A stretch of DNA of 64,000 bases from assembly GCF_010093125.1 (NCBI RefSeq), contig NZ_NMZQ01000022.1:1-64000 (forward strand), in the 5' to 3' direction. The notes under the pieces are model-generated. The model had not been told where the DNA came from. It saw only the letters and a program-made list of their open reading frames with translations, and did not search any database. Both the position numbers and the translations under genes were made by a program. Shown here piece by piece: positions 1 to 7,272 of the stretch (position 1 is its first letter; the number at the start of each line of letters is the position of its first letter). This DNA comes from Veillonella sp. R32 (GTDB lineage Bacteria > Bacillota > Negativicutes > Veillonellales > Veillonellaceae).

Positions 1-212
1 CCAAATTGAGTTTTTAGATGCCGGACATAATATCCATTTCTAGAATTACCAGTATTATACCCTTCAACAGCATATTTTTCGTAAGATAAAAATTCTGTTA
101 ACTCTGTTTCTAATAATAAATTAATTGTTTTTTCAAGTTCTTTACGAAAAACATCTGTAATAGAAGAATCTGATACTAGAGCTTTAATTAAATCTGTGTT
201 ACCATAAGTCAT
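1..212 (-). CDS. IS256-family transposase, N-terminal part (runs off the window)
   Basis: Reading the minus strand from an ATG at 212 gives 70 uninterrupted codons to the window edge. The stretch LTEFLSYEKY followed by TGNSRNGYYVRHLKTQFG is the hallmark N-terminal region of IS256/Mutator-family DDE transposases. Family members are about 400 residues, so the catalytic part lies outside the window. The gene points away from the CRISPR array. No good Shine-Dalgarno is visible upstream, which is common for transposases. Whether the element is intact cannot be judged from this fragment. Confidence 0.8.
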   Translation of the reverse strand, partial: MTYGNTDLIKALVSDSSITDVFRKELEKTINLLLETELTEFLSYEKYAVEGYNTGNSRNGYYVRHLKTQF

Positions 213-219
213 AAGAGAA

Positions 220-247
220 CTGTTTACACAAAATATTTTATACTATC
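220..247. mobile_element. Probable terminal inverted repeat of the IS256-family element
   Basis: Read on the minus strand the block starts GATAGTATAAAA and continues with TTTTGTGTAAACAG, which resembles IS256-type ends (GATA..GTATAA..TTGTGTAAA, from memory of the family). It lies just upstream of the transposase start. The bases between its tip and the first CRISPR repeat (248-257) number only about 10, close to the 8-9 bp target duplication of this family. The other end of the element is outside the window, so the duplication cannot be confirmed. Confidence 0.5.
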
Positions 248-257
248 TTAATTTCTA

Positions 258-1082
258 GTCTTATACATGTGTGTAAGTGGATTGAAGTTATGTTGGCAGG
301 TCAAGAAGGGATGTCAGGTCTAGTCTTATACATGTGTGTAAGTGGATTGAAGGATAGTATGACTTTGTTTTCAAGGTGTACCACCTCCGTCTTATACATG
401 TGTGTAAGTGGATTGAAGGACCGAGAGATATGATGTTTATTGCTGGTAGTCTTGGCCTTATACATGTGTGTAAGTGGATTGAAGGAAATACAATTACTAC
501 AACGTATTTAAAAATTGAACTCTTATACATGTGTGTAAGTGGATTGAAGGCCATAATCCAATGTCCCCGCCGTAGGTAAAATGCCGTCTTATACATGTGT
601 GTAAGTGGATTGAAGACGCTACTAAATCGCAAGCAGAAGCATTTAAATTATTAGTCTTATACGTGTGTGTAAGTGGATTGAAGACATGCCCCCTTATGTG
701 ATGACATTCCCAGCATAAAGTCTTATACGTGTGTGTAAGTGGATTGAAGAGTCAGAGTTAATATTTACGCCAGTTAACTGACTTAGTCTTATACGTGTGT
801 GTAAGTGGATTGAAGATTAATGGCAAATTGGGGCAATAGCATCTTAACTAAGTCTTATACGTGTGTGTAAGTGGATTGAAGTTCAACCACGCTCGATAAC
901 TCGCAAAAGATAGGGATAGTCTTATACATGTGTGTAAGTGGATTGAAGTTTTAATAGAAAAGTAAGAAAGAGTAGGGGATGAATAGTCCTATACATGCGT
1001 GTAAGTGGATTGAAGTTTGTCAAGCCACGTTGTATCTTTTGTTTCTTCATAGGCCTTATACATACGTGTAAGTGGTTTGAAG
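258..1082 (+). CRISPR. CRISPR array, 13 repeats of 30 bp and 12 spacers, no cas genes nearby
   Basis: Repeats start at 258, 323, 389, 455, 520, 586, 654, 720, 786, 852, 919, 986 and 1053; spacers are 35-38 bp and all differ. The repeat begins GTCTTATAC and ends GTGGATTGAAG. Its internal arms CTTATAC and GTGTAAG form a 7-bp stem with one G-U pair. The GTGGATTGAA end resembles type I-C/I-B repeats, so the array probably reads left to right. Degenerate repeats at 986 and 1053 mark the old, leader-distal end on the right. Repeats 7-10 carry CGTG where the others carry CATG. No leader is visible because an IS256-type element sits about 10 bp before the first repeat. No cas gene is in the window, so the subtype is an inference from the repeat only. 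Confidence 0.95.
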
Positions 1083-1388
1083 TTTTGTTAAAAACAAAAA
1101 AGACTTACCTGGTTAATACTAGCCTCAATATTCTCGCTAGTAATTTCAAGGTAAGTCTTTATTTTGTCTAATCGTTTGTAAGTATTAATTCTATCTTATG
1201 AAGTTAATTTTGATTTATACGCTCTAAATTAAAATTCAGAAATTCAAAATCTAAATAAAAAAATAGGAATCGAGAATTAGAAGTTTTAAATTTTAAATTT
1301 AAAATTTAAAATCAAAGTCAAAATTAAAGTTAAAAATAAAATCGAAATGCAATTCTTATTATTGTGTAATTCTTATGTATTCATTTTA
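1083..1388. other. Gene-free spacer with bidirectional terminator and AT-rich simple repeats
   Basis: This stretch holds the hairpin listed at 1099-1160, then very AT-rich sequence. That includes a 28-bp perfect A/T palindrome at 1284-1311 and a run of degenerate hexamers of the AAARTC/AAARTT type at about 1307-1350. No coding region with a ribosome binding site was seen. Confidence 0.6.
1099..1160. terminator. Bidirectional hairpin terminator between CRISPR array and secreted-protein gene
   Basis: Arms AAAGACTTACCT (1099-1110) and AGGTAAGTCTTT (1149-1160) are perfect complements, and inner arms TACTAGC and GCTAGTA extend the stem. It is A-rich on the left and T-rich on the right, so it could stop transcripts of the array and of the convergent minus-strand gene ending at 1389. 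Confidence 0.6.
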
Positions 1389-2774
1389 TTATTTCAACAC
1401 AGTACCGGCTACTTTGACAATATGACCATTAGTATGGATATTGCTATTAGTAGGATCTTCATTAGTTAAGTTGGTTATATTGGAATCCTCTGTTACGTTC
1501 CAGACAGAATCTTTACTTAATTTCAGCGTAATGGACTGGGCCTGATTATTAGGATTAATAGCGCCAGTTAGGGTAGAGCTATTAGTGAGCGAAATGTCGA
1601 TAGTACTGATGGAATCGGCTACGATATTCCCCGTTAACTGTTGATTTTTAGCAGTAAAGGTTAAATGACCACCATTTTCTCCTTCATTTCCCCAACGGCT
1701 AGCCGCTGCATTGATGAGCGTATTTGTGTTAGGCATGATGATTTCGTCGTTTTCCAATGTCGTTTCAGCCTGTGTATTATTGACATGGATGAAAGCGCCA
1801 TCTGCGTAAGTGGTGAGCTTCGAGTTACTTGCATCAAGTCGGGCAATACCACTTTCTGCATCACCAGAAAAACTTTGGTACAGCATGAAACCGTTGTCTA
1901 CATGGCCTGTTAGGTCGGAATTAACGATGGTCATGCTGTTTTTCCCTTCGATGACTCCAATTTCACTGCCTGTAGCTTTGCCAATCCCATTTTGTAAGGT
2001 AATGTTACCTGTGGAATAAATAACTGGACTACCTTGACCACTGGTATGAAGGGTGGCCCCTGAAACGTTAATCGTTCCTTCACCACGGTCAGTGGCTAAG
2101 GAGGCACTGTGATCGCCTTCTGTAGTAATGGTGACATTTTCACCAATTACAATTCCGTTATAAGTGGCATCTAGGCCTCGTGAGGAATTTTGTTTAGTGT
2201 GGATAGTAACCTGTTTAGCTTCAATTTTTGCATTAGTGCCACTGGCAAATACGGCATTAGAACCATCGGCATCAGTGTTTATAGTTGTATCGGCTAGATA
2301 GATAGTGCTGCTTGGTGTAGCTAATACGGCAGCATTTTGGCCCTGGAAGTTACTCATATCTGCATTTGAAGTATTGCCTGTTTTAGTGATTGTTATATTA
2401 TTAACGTTGGCGATGCCCGTTTTTTTAGCAAGAATTACATTTTCGTCGGTTTTACTATTGCTTACATCGTTGCTGATAGTTTCCGTGCGGGCATTTACAA
2501 TTTTAGTAGCGCCATAGTCATAGGAGGCATCTTCTGACATTTCATGCATATCAGGTGGGGGTAACATGGGGGTAGGCGCTGTTGAAGTGGCCATTGCAGA
2601 TGCTGTTGAAGTAGCTATTGCAGGTGCTGTGGAAGGACCTATGGTAGCTGCCGTATTTGCTGAAACGGAGCCTATAGCTAGGACTGTTAGCACAGCAGTA
2701 GTTAATAAAAATTTATTGATAGAGTGATTTTTGTTGTGTATATTCATTGTATTTTTATAAAGTGTTTGTTTCAT
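1389..2774 (-). CDS. Secreted beta-helix-like (adhesin-type) repeat protein
   Basis: This 461-residue protein has an N-terminal signal: a lysine/asparagine-rich start, then a hydrophobic stretch FLLTTAVLTVLAIGSVSA with likely cleavage after SVSA. A low-complexity Ala/Thr/Ser/Pro segment follows (about residues 40-75). The rest is Asn/Thr/Ser-rich with recurring short turns such as NITITKTGNTS, TIYLADTTINT and GENVTITTEG, the pattern of a right-handed beta-helix as in polymorphic or filamentous surface proteins. No C-terminal autotransporter barrel, lipobox or SLH domain is visible, so how it is held at the surface is unknown. The start at 2774 is supported by AAAGAGG upstream on the minus strand. 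Function as a surface adhesin is inference from composition and fold pattern only. Confidence 0.6.
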   Translation of the reverse strand: MKQTLYKNTMNIHNKNHSINKFLLTTAVLTVLAIGSVSANTAATIGPSTAPAIATSTASAMATSTAPTPMLPPPDMHEMSEDASYDYGATKIVNARTETISNDVSNSKTDENVILAKKTGIANVNNITITKTGNTSNADMSNFQGQNAAVLATPSSTIYLADTTINTDADGSNAVFASGTNAKIEAKQVTIHTKQNSSRGLDATYNGIVIGENVTITTEGDHSASLATDRGEGTINVSGATLHTSGQGSPVIYSTGNITLQNGIGKATGSEIGVIEGKNSMTIVNSDLTGHVDNGFMLYQSFSGDAESGIARLDASNSKLTTYADGAFIHVNNTQAETTLENDEIIMPNTNTLINAAASRWGNEGENGGHLTFTAKNQQLTGNIVADSISTIDISLTNSSTLTGAINPNNQAQSITLKLSKDSVWNVTEDSNITNLTNEDPTNSNIHTNGHIVKVAGTVLK

Positions 2775-3170
2775 CGTAAACCTCTTTCTTATAATAAGAA
2801 TGTGAAATTACTAGAAAAAATATGATTAATCATATAGTAAGTATACATAATGTGTATAAATATAATATGAATGAACAATACGAATATCTTGTAATATAAA
2901 GAGTTACAATTATAAATAAATTTTATTTGTAATAATTAATATTACATCTTATAATAGTGTTGTAACAATACATGAAGGTTATAGCCTGTATATATGTTAA
3001 GCTTAGTGCGGATATATAGGGAGTTGTTTGGCTATATTTGGATATGTTTGGAGATGTTCTGATATGCTCGAATATGTGCGGATATGTTTAGATATGTTCC
3101 GATATGTTTCGATATATTCAGAGATGTACTAACGTATACAAGTAATTATAGAGAGTGAGAGGTAGTTATT
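2775..3170. other. Divergent intergenic region with AT-rich promoter zone and 10-bp tandem repeats
   Basis: The left part (2775-2990) is highly AT-rich and must contain the promoter of the minus-strand secreted-protein gene. The right part contains the 10-bp repeat tract listed separately. No coding region was seen. Confidence 0.6.
3011..3130. repeat. Degenerate 10-bp tandem repeat, about 12 units (GATATGTTTG type)
   Basis: Twelve consecutive 10-bp blocks fit the pattern GATATGTTYN with small changes (GATATGTTTG, GATATGCTCG, GATATGTTTA, GATATGTTCC, GATATGTTTC and so on) and no indels, ending about 40 bp before the ygiD-like start. The exact 10-bp period places each unit on one face of the helix. 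Confidence 0.85.
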
Positions 3171-4058
3171 ATGAGTATGACAAACGAAACAATGAGTATA
3201 CAAGCAGGTGGTGCTGTAGAGACATTAGATTCTGAAAAAGGGGTAAAAGCCACCAGCGGGTGTATGCCAGTTTTATTTATTGGCCATGGTTCTCCTATGA
3301 ATTTGATTGAAGAAAATCCTTGGACTAAGGACTGGGAAGCGATGGCAGCGATTACCCCTAGACCTAAAGCTATTTTAATGATTTCTGCCCATTGGTATAC
3401 GGCAGGGAGTTTTGTACAAGGTGATGAAAAACCAGCTATGATTTATGATATGTACGGTTTTCCAGATCCTATTTATGCTTTACAGTATCCAGCACATACC
3501 TCTAACGAGTTAATTGCATCGGTGCAAGCCTTATTAGGGCGTGAAGTTTCTGTAAAAATGGGACGTGGTTATGACCATGGCGCTTATGCACCTTTATTGA
3601 AGATGTTCCCTAAGGTAGATATTCCTGTGGTTCAATTATCTGTTAATTATAAAGCAGATGCTCGTCAATGGTTTGCACTAGGTCAGAAACTCGCTGTATT
3701 GCGTGATGAAGGCGTTCTTATTATGGGGAGTGGAGATATTGTTCATAATTTGCGACTTATTGACCCTAATATGGGGAACGCCGCATTACCGCAAGCAGAA
3801 GATTTTGAAGAAACTTTGTTGCGCAAATTGGATCCTACTAAGGACAATGATTTAGCAGGGGCCTTGCATTGGGAACAGCTACCAGGTGCTCAAGTAGCGG
3901 CGGCTTCACCTGATCATTTGGCACCTTTATATTATTGCTTAGGCGCTGTGTTAGGCGAAGGGGCTGTGGATGAATTAATCTTGCCACCGCTTGCTATCAG
4001 CTCCCATGATTATGTATGGGGGAGTTTAAGTATGACGAGTTTAACTTGGGGCCTATAA
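3171..4058 (+). CDS. ygiD: YgiD-type 4,5-DOPA extradiol dioxygenase (LigB family)
   Basis: This 295-residue protein matches the class III extradiol dioxygenase (LigB) family. GHGSPMN (residues 39-45), SAHWYT, GRGYDHGAYAPL and GSGDIVHNL are the YgiD/DODA metal-binding and catalytic blocks, with His residues at each expected site. YgiD-type enzymes open the ring of L-DOPA using Fe(II) or Zn; the natural substrate here is unknown. There is an extra N-terminal segment of about 30 residues before the normal family start MPVLFIGHGS. The ATG at 3171 has GAGAGG upstream, so the longer form is kept, but Met at codon 32 would be an alternative start. It stands alone, with a tandem repeat before it and a nested hairpin after it. 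Confidence 0.85.
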   Translation: MSMTNETMSIQAGGAVETLDSEKGVKATSGCMPVLFIGHGSPMNLIEENPWTKDWEAMAAITPRPKAILMISAHWYTAGSFVQGDEKPAMIYDMYGFPDPIYALQYPAHTSNELIASVQALLGREVSVKMGRGYDHGAYAPLLKMFPKVDIPVVQLSVNYKADARQWFALGQKLAVLRDEGVLIMGSGDIVHNLRLIDPNMGNAALPQAEDFEETLLRKLDPTKDNDLAGALHWEQLPGAQVAAASPDHLAPLYYCLGAVLGEGAVDELILPPLAISSHDYVWGSLSMTSLTWGL

Positions 4059-4087
4059 TGTGGTTGTAGCGTAGTCTTGTAACCTAA

Positions 4088-4192
4088 AAAGCCCCCTATG
4101 TTAGTTGTTTGTGATTAATGCACCGACCCCATAAAGTTAGATCTAAAATTCTAACTTTTATGGAGGTCGGTTCAACTAACATAGGGGGCTTT
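4088..4192. terminator. Nested long palindrome acting as terminator (possible MITE-like element)
   Basis: Outer arms AAAGCCCCCTATGTTAGTTG (4088-4107) and CAACTAACATAGGGGGCTTT (4173-4192) are perfect 20-bp complements. Inside lies a second inverted repeat, about 20-22 bp, from ACCGACC (4122) to GGTCGGT (4171). The outer hairpin ends in CTTT, so it can terminate ygiD on the plus strand and bioY on the minus strand. Confidence 0.7.
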
Positions 4193-4299
4193 ATTTGTGT
4201 AGTATTTGTATTTTAATCTATAAGCCTCTATAATTCCATAACTCTATAATTTCATAACTCCATAACCTGTATTAATCCGTATATGGTTATAGGCTTTGC

Positions 4300-4863
4300 T
4301 TAATGAGATAGAGCGCGTTGATTTAAGCTTTGTAAGGCATTTACAATGGGTACTTCGGCAGCAGATAAAATAATAATCATGAGAAAATCAGCAGGAATAT
4401 CAAAGGCAAAAGCTACATGAAAAATATCATTTAATGGAACCGTTTCATTTAAATAAAGGGCCAACATGGCGATTTTGTAAGATAAACCAAAGAGATACGT
4501 GATAATAATCCCTAAACAATTTAGGCCAAAATACCCCTTGCGGCTGTGAATTTGGTAATGATGTTTTACATACGATAAGATGCCTGCTGTGAAAATAAAG
4601 CCTATTAAATAGCCAAAGCTAGGACGTACGATATAGCCGAGTCCACCGCCACCAGCAAAAATAGGAATACCAATGAGCCCCATGAGTACATAGGTACCAA
4701 CAGCACCCCAAGCATAGCGCGGTGGTAAAATAACGGCGGCTAACAATACAAAGGTAAATTGCAACGTGTAATAATCAAAATAAGGTAGTGGAATTTGAAT
4801 GCGTGCGCCAACCGCTAATAAAGCAATAATTAAAGCAGCGCGAAATAATAATCGTGTTTTCAT
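4300..4863 (-). CDS. bioY: BioY family biotin transporter (ECF S-component)
   Basis: This 187-residue integral membrane protein has about six hydrophobic segments. The BioY signature lies in the middle: GLIGIPIFAGGGGLGY followed by PSFGYLIGF. BioY binds biotin and works alone or with the EcfA/EcfT energising module, which is not in this window. The start is set by AGGAGG upstream of the ATG at 4863. The specificity is strongly supported by a BirA-like operator at 4919-4950 directly upstream. The gene follows argF on the same strand but is separated by about 220 bp with its own control region. Confidence 0.88.
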   Translation of the reverse strand: MKTRLLFRAALIIALLAVGARIQIPLPYFDYYTLQFTFVLLAAVILPPRYAWGAVGTYVLMGLIGIPIFAGGGGLGYIVRPSFGYLIGFIFTAGILSYVKHHYQIHSRKGYFGLNCLGIIITYLFGLSYKIAMLALYLNETVPLNDIFHVAFAFDIPADFLMIIILSAAEVPIVNALQSLNQRALSH

Positions 4864-4865
4864 AG

Positions 4866-4919
4866 AAAAGACCTCCTCTTACTATACCTAACTATAAGTA
4901 TACAAGGGGAGGCTCTTTT
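4866..4919 (-). promoter_or_regulatory. Leader hairpin covering the bioY ribosome binding site
   Basis: On the plus strand AAAAGACCTCCTCTT (4866-4880) pairs with AAGGGGAGGCTCTTTT (4904-4919), and inner TATAC/GTATA arms extend the stem. In the bioY mRNA this places the Shine-Dalgarno AGGAGG inside the helix, opposite CCTCCCC. It could limit translation; whether a ligand or protein opens it is unknown. Confidence 0.5.
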
Positions 4920-4950
4920 TATCAACCTATTATTTTTATATGGTTTACAA
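4919..4950 (-). promoter_or_regulatory. BirA-type operator upstream of bioY
   Basis: On the minus strand the half-site TTGTAAACC (4942-4950) is followed after 14 bp by GGTTGATAA (4919-4927). The classical BirA site is TTGTAAACC, a spacer of about 14-16 bp, then GGTTTACAA. The first half is perfect and the second matches 7 of 9. Position just upstream of bioY fits biotin-dependent repression. Confidence 0.65.
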
Positions 4951-5084
4951 TTAAAGACTTACGATTGAGAGATTAAAAACATGGGTTTAAAAATAAGAGC
5001 TTACAATTAAGCGCTTGCAATTAAGATTTTACAATTAAGAACTTGCAATTAAGGGTTTAAAGATAAGAACTTAAAATAAGAGCT
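4942..5084. repeat. Degenerate 14-bp tandem repeat, about 10 units
   Basis: Units of 13-14 bp follow the pattern GARCTTACAATTAA, for example GAGCTTACAATTAA, GCGCTTGCAATTAA, GATTTTACAATTAA and GAACTTGCAATTAA, between the argF stop codon and the bioY control region. The unit nearest bioY overlaps the BirA half-site GGTTTACAA. Confidence 0.8.
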
Positions 5085-6009
5085 ACATAATGGTGGCCAT
5101 AATAGCTTTTTGCATATGTAAGCGATTTTCTGCTTCGTCAAAAATAACCTGTGCTTGGGCTTCAAATACTTCATCGGTAATTTCTTCTTCCCGATGAGCT
5201 GGTAAACAATGCATAACGATAGCATCTGGTTGTGCTACACTAAGGACCTTACTATTCACTTGGAAGCCTTTGAAAATCTTAAGCCTTGCTTCGTATTCGG
5301 CTTCTTGGCCCATACTAGCATATACATCGGTATAGAAAATATCGGAATCTTTAGCGGCAGCCATAGGATCATTGAGAATTTCAATAGTACCGCCCGTGAT
5401 TTTGGCATCTGCTGTGGCTAATTCAACAATTTTTTTATTAGGTTCATAGCCTTTAGGACCAGCAAAGGTGAAATGCATACCAAGTTTGGCGCAGGCAAAC
5501 ATTAACGAATGAGCCATATTATTGCCATCACCAATGAAGGTAAGTTTTTTGCCACTTAAATCGCTACCTTTATATTCAATGGCGGTCATCATATCGGCCA
5601 TTGCTTGACAAGGGTGTAATAAGTCGGTAAGGGCATTAATGACAGGTACATCCGCATAGTGAGCTAGCTCTAATACTGTATCATGAGCAAAGGTACGAAT
5701 CATGATGCCATCTACATAACGAGATAATACGCGAGCCGTATCTTTAATAGGTTCACCACGACCAATTTGTAAGTCGCGGCCCGATAAGAAAAGGCCTTGG
5801 CCGCCTAATTGGTAAATACCTGTTTCAAAGGAAACACGAGTACGGGTGGAGGCTTTTTCAAAAATCATACCTAAGGTTTTACCTTGCAAATAAGGATGTG
5901 GAATGCCTGCTTTTTGTTTTTGTTTCAAGTCGGCTGCTAAATTTAATAATTGCCAAACTTCTTCGGTAGAAAGGTCGTGAATAGAAATAAAATCGTCACC
6001 GTGTTTCAT
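5083..6009 (-). CDS. argF: Ornithine carbamoyltransferase
   Basis: ArgF condenses ornithine and carbamoyl phosphate to citrulline in the cytoplasm. The 308-residue length is normal for the family. Carbamoyl-phosphate site STRTR is at residues 54-58, HPCQ at 132-135, and the ornithine-binding HCLPAHR block lies near the C-terminus. It is the last gene of the argC-argJ-argB-argD-argF run, 54 bp after argD. The citrulline product feeds ArgG and ArgH encoded near 22-24 kb. Confidence 0.96.
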   Translation of the reverse strand: MKHGDDFISIHDLSTEEVWQLLNLAADLKQKQKAGIPHPYLQGKTLGMIFEKASTRTRVSFETGIYQLGGQGLFLSGRDLQIGRGEPIKDTARVLSRYVDGIMIRTFAHDTVLELAHYADVPVINALTDLLHPCQAMADMMTAIEYKGSDLSGKKLTFIGDGNNMAHSLMFACAKLGMHFTFAGPKGYEPNKKIVELATADAKITGGTIEILNDPMAAAKDSDIFYTDVYASMGQEAEYEARLKIFKGFQVNSKVLSVAQPDAIVMHCLPAHREEEITDEVFEAQAQVIFDEAENRLHMQKAIMATIM

Positions 6010-6063
6010 AAGTTACTCCTTTGCTCATGGCTATATATGATAATGAATCGTGCTAATTAAATT

Positions 6064-7260
6064 TTATTGTACATGCGTTGGTAATACGTTATTTAATACA
6101 GAAATTAGTAGATCTACGTGGTCTTTGGTGATAATTAATGGTGGAACGAACCGTAGCACTGTGTTGGCCGTGCAATTGATGATGAGGCCTTTTTGTAGGC
6201 AATCGTTAACGATGTCACGGCCTGGTTTAGTCAGTTCCACGCCGACCATAAGCCCCTTGCCTCGTACGTCGGTAATTAAGCTAGGATATTTGGCTTTTAA
6301 TTGGTTTAACTGTTCTAATAGGTAATGCCCTACAGTGGCAGCATTGTCCATGAGATGTTCGTTTTCAATAGCTGTTAACACGGCATTAGCTGCGGCGCAT
6401 GCTAGTGGATTGCCACCAAAGGTGGAGCCATGGTCTCCGGCTTTGAAGGTATGGGCTAATTTATTCGTACTTAAAAAGGCGCCAATCGGAACCCCGCCGG
6501 CTAGACCTTTGGCTAAGGTAACAATATCTGGCTGAATGCCAAAATGTTGATACGCAAAGAATTTGCCAGTTCGGCCCATACCTGCTTGGATTTCATCAAT
6601 AATAAGAAGAACATCATGTTTGTCACACAGTTCTTTTACCGCTTGGAGGTAGTCAGCTGGTGGTACATGGACACCGCCTTCGCCTTGAATCGCTTCTAAA
6701 AGAATCGCACAAGTTTTATCGGACACCATAGCTGTTAGTGCGTCTATATCGCCATATGGTACATAGTCGAAGCCCGCTGGTAAGGGCCCAAAGCCTTGAT
6801 GATATTTATCTTGCCCCGTAGCGGTTAAGGTAGCAATCGTACGGCCATGAAAACTATGAATCGCGGAAATAATCTGAATTTTTTCGGGATCTTTGGCGGT
6901 AGCATATTTACGGGCCAGTTTGATAGCCCCTTCATTCGCTTCTGCTCCTGAATTGGCAAAGAAGACTTTATCCATGCCGCTTAAGGCTTTTAATTTAGCT
7001 GCTGCTTGGGCTTGTACTTCTGTGTAATAGAGATTAGAGCAATGAATCATTTTACTGGCTTGTTCGGCGATGGCTTTTACTAACGGTGGATAATTGTGCC
7101 CCACTACATTAACGGCAATACCCGCTAAATAGTCTAAATATTGCTTGCCATTAGTATCGTATAGATAAGGGCCTTCACCATGGTCAAGGACAATGTCATA
7201 CCGGGCAAAGACGGGAAAATAATCGTTTTTATCATGATTTATAATGTCAGTTGTATTCAT
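6064..7260 (-). CDS. argD: Acetylornithine aminotransferase
   Basis: This 398-residue class III PLP aminotransferase converts N-acetylglutamate semialdehyde to N-acetylornithine. Visible blocks are NSGAEANEGAIKLAR, SFHGRT, IDEIQAGMGRTGK (PLP-binding Asp in DEIQ) and TLAKGLAGGVPIG with the Schiff-base lysine. The start is supported by AGGAGG about 9 bp before the ATG at 7260. It lies 12 bp downstream of argB in the arginine operon. Confidence 0.95.
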   Translation of the reverse strand: MNTTDIINHDKNDYFPVFARYDIVLDHGEGPYLYDTNGKQYLDYLAGIAVNVVGHNYPPLVKAIAEQASKMIHCSNLYYTEVQAQAAAKLKALSGMDKVFFANSGAEANEGAIKLARKYATAKDPEKIQIISAIHSFHGRTIATLTATGQDKYHQGFGPLPAGFDYVPYGDIDALTAMVSDKTCAILLEAIQGEGGVHVPPADYLQAVKELCDKHDVLLIIDEIQAGMGRTGKFFAYQHFGIQPDIVTLAKGLAGGVPIGAFLSTNKLAHTFKAGDHGSTFGGNPLACAAANAVLTAIENEHLMDNAATVGHYLLEQLNQLKAKYPSLITDVRGKGLMVGVELTKPGRDIVNDCLQKGLIINCTANTVLRFVPPLIITKDHVDLLISVLNNVLPTHVQ

Positions 7261-7272
7261 GGGGAAACCTCC

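Noticed and set aside
288-632. Open frames on both strands through the CRISPR array
   Set aside because: They are translations of the repeat itself (recurring NPLTHMYK-like peptide) and have no ribosome site.
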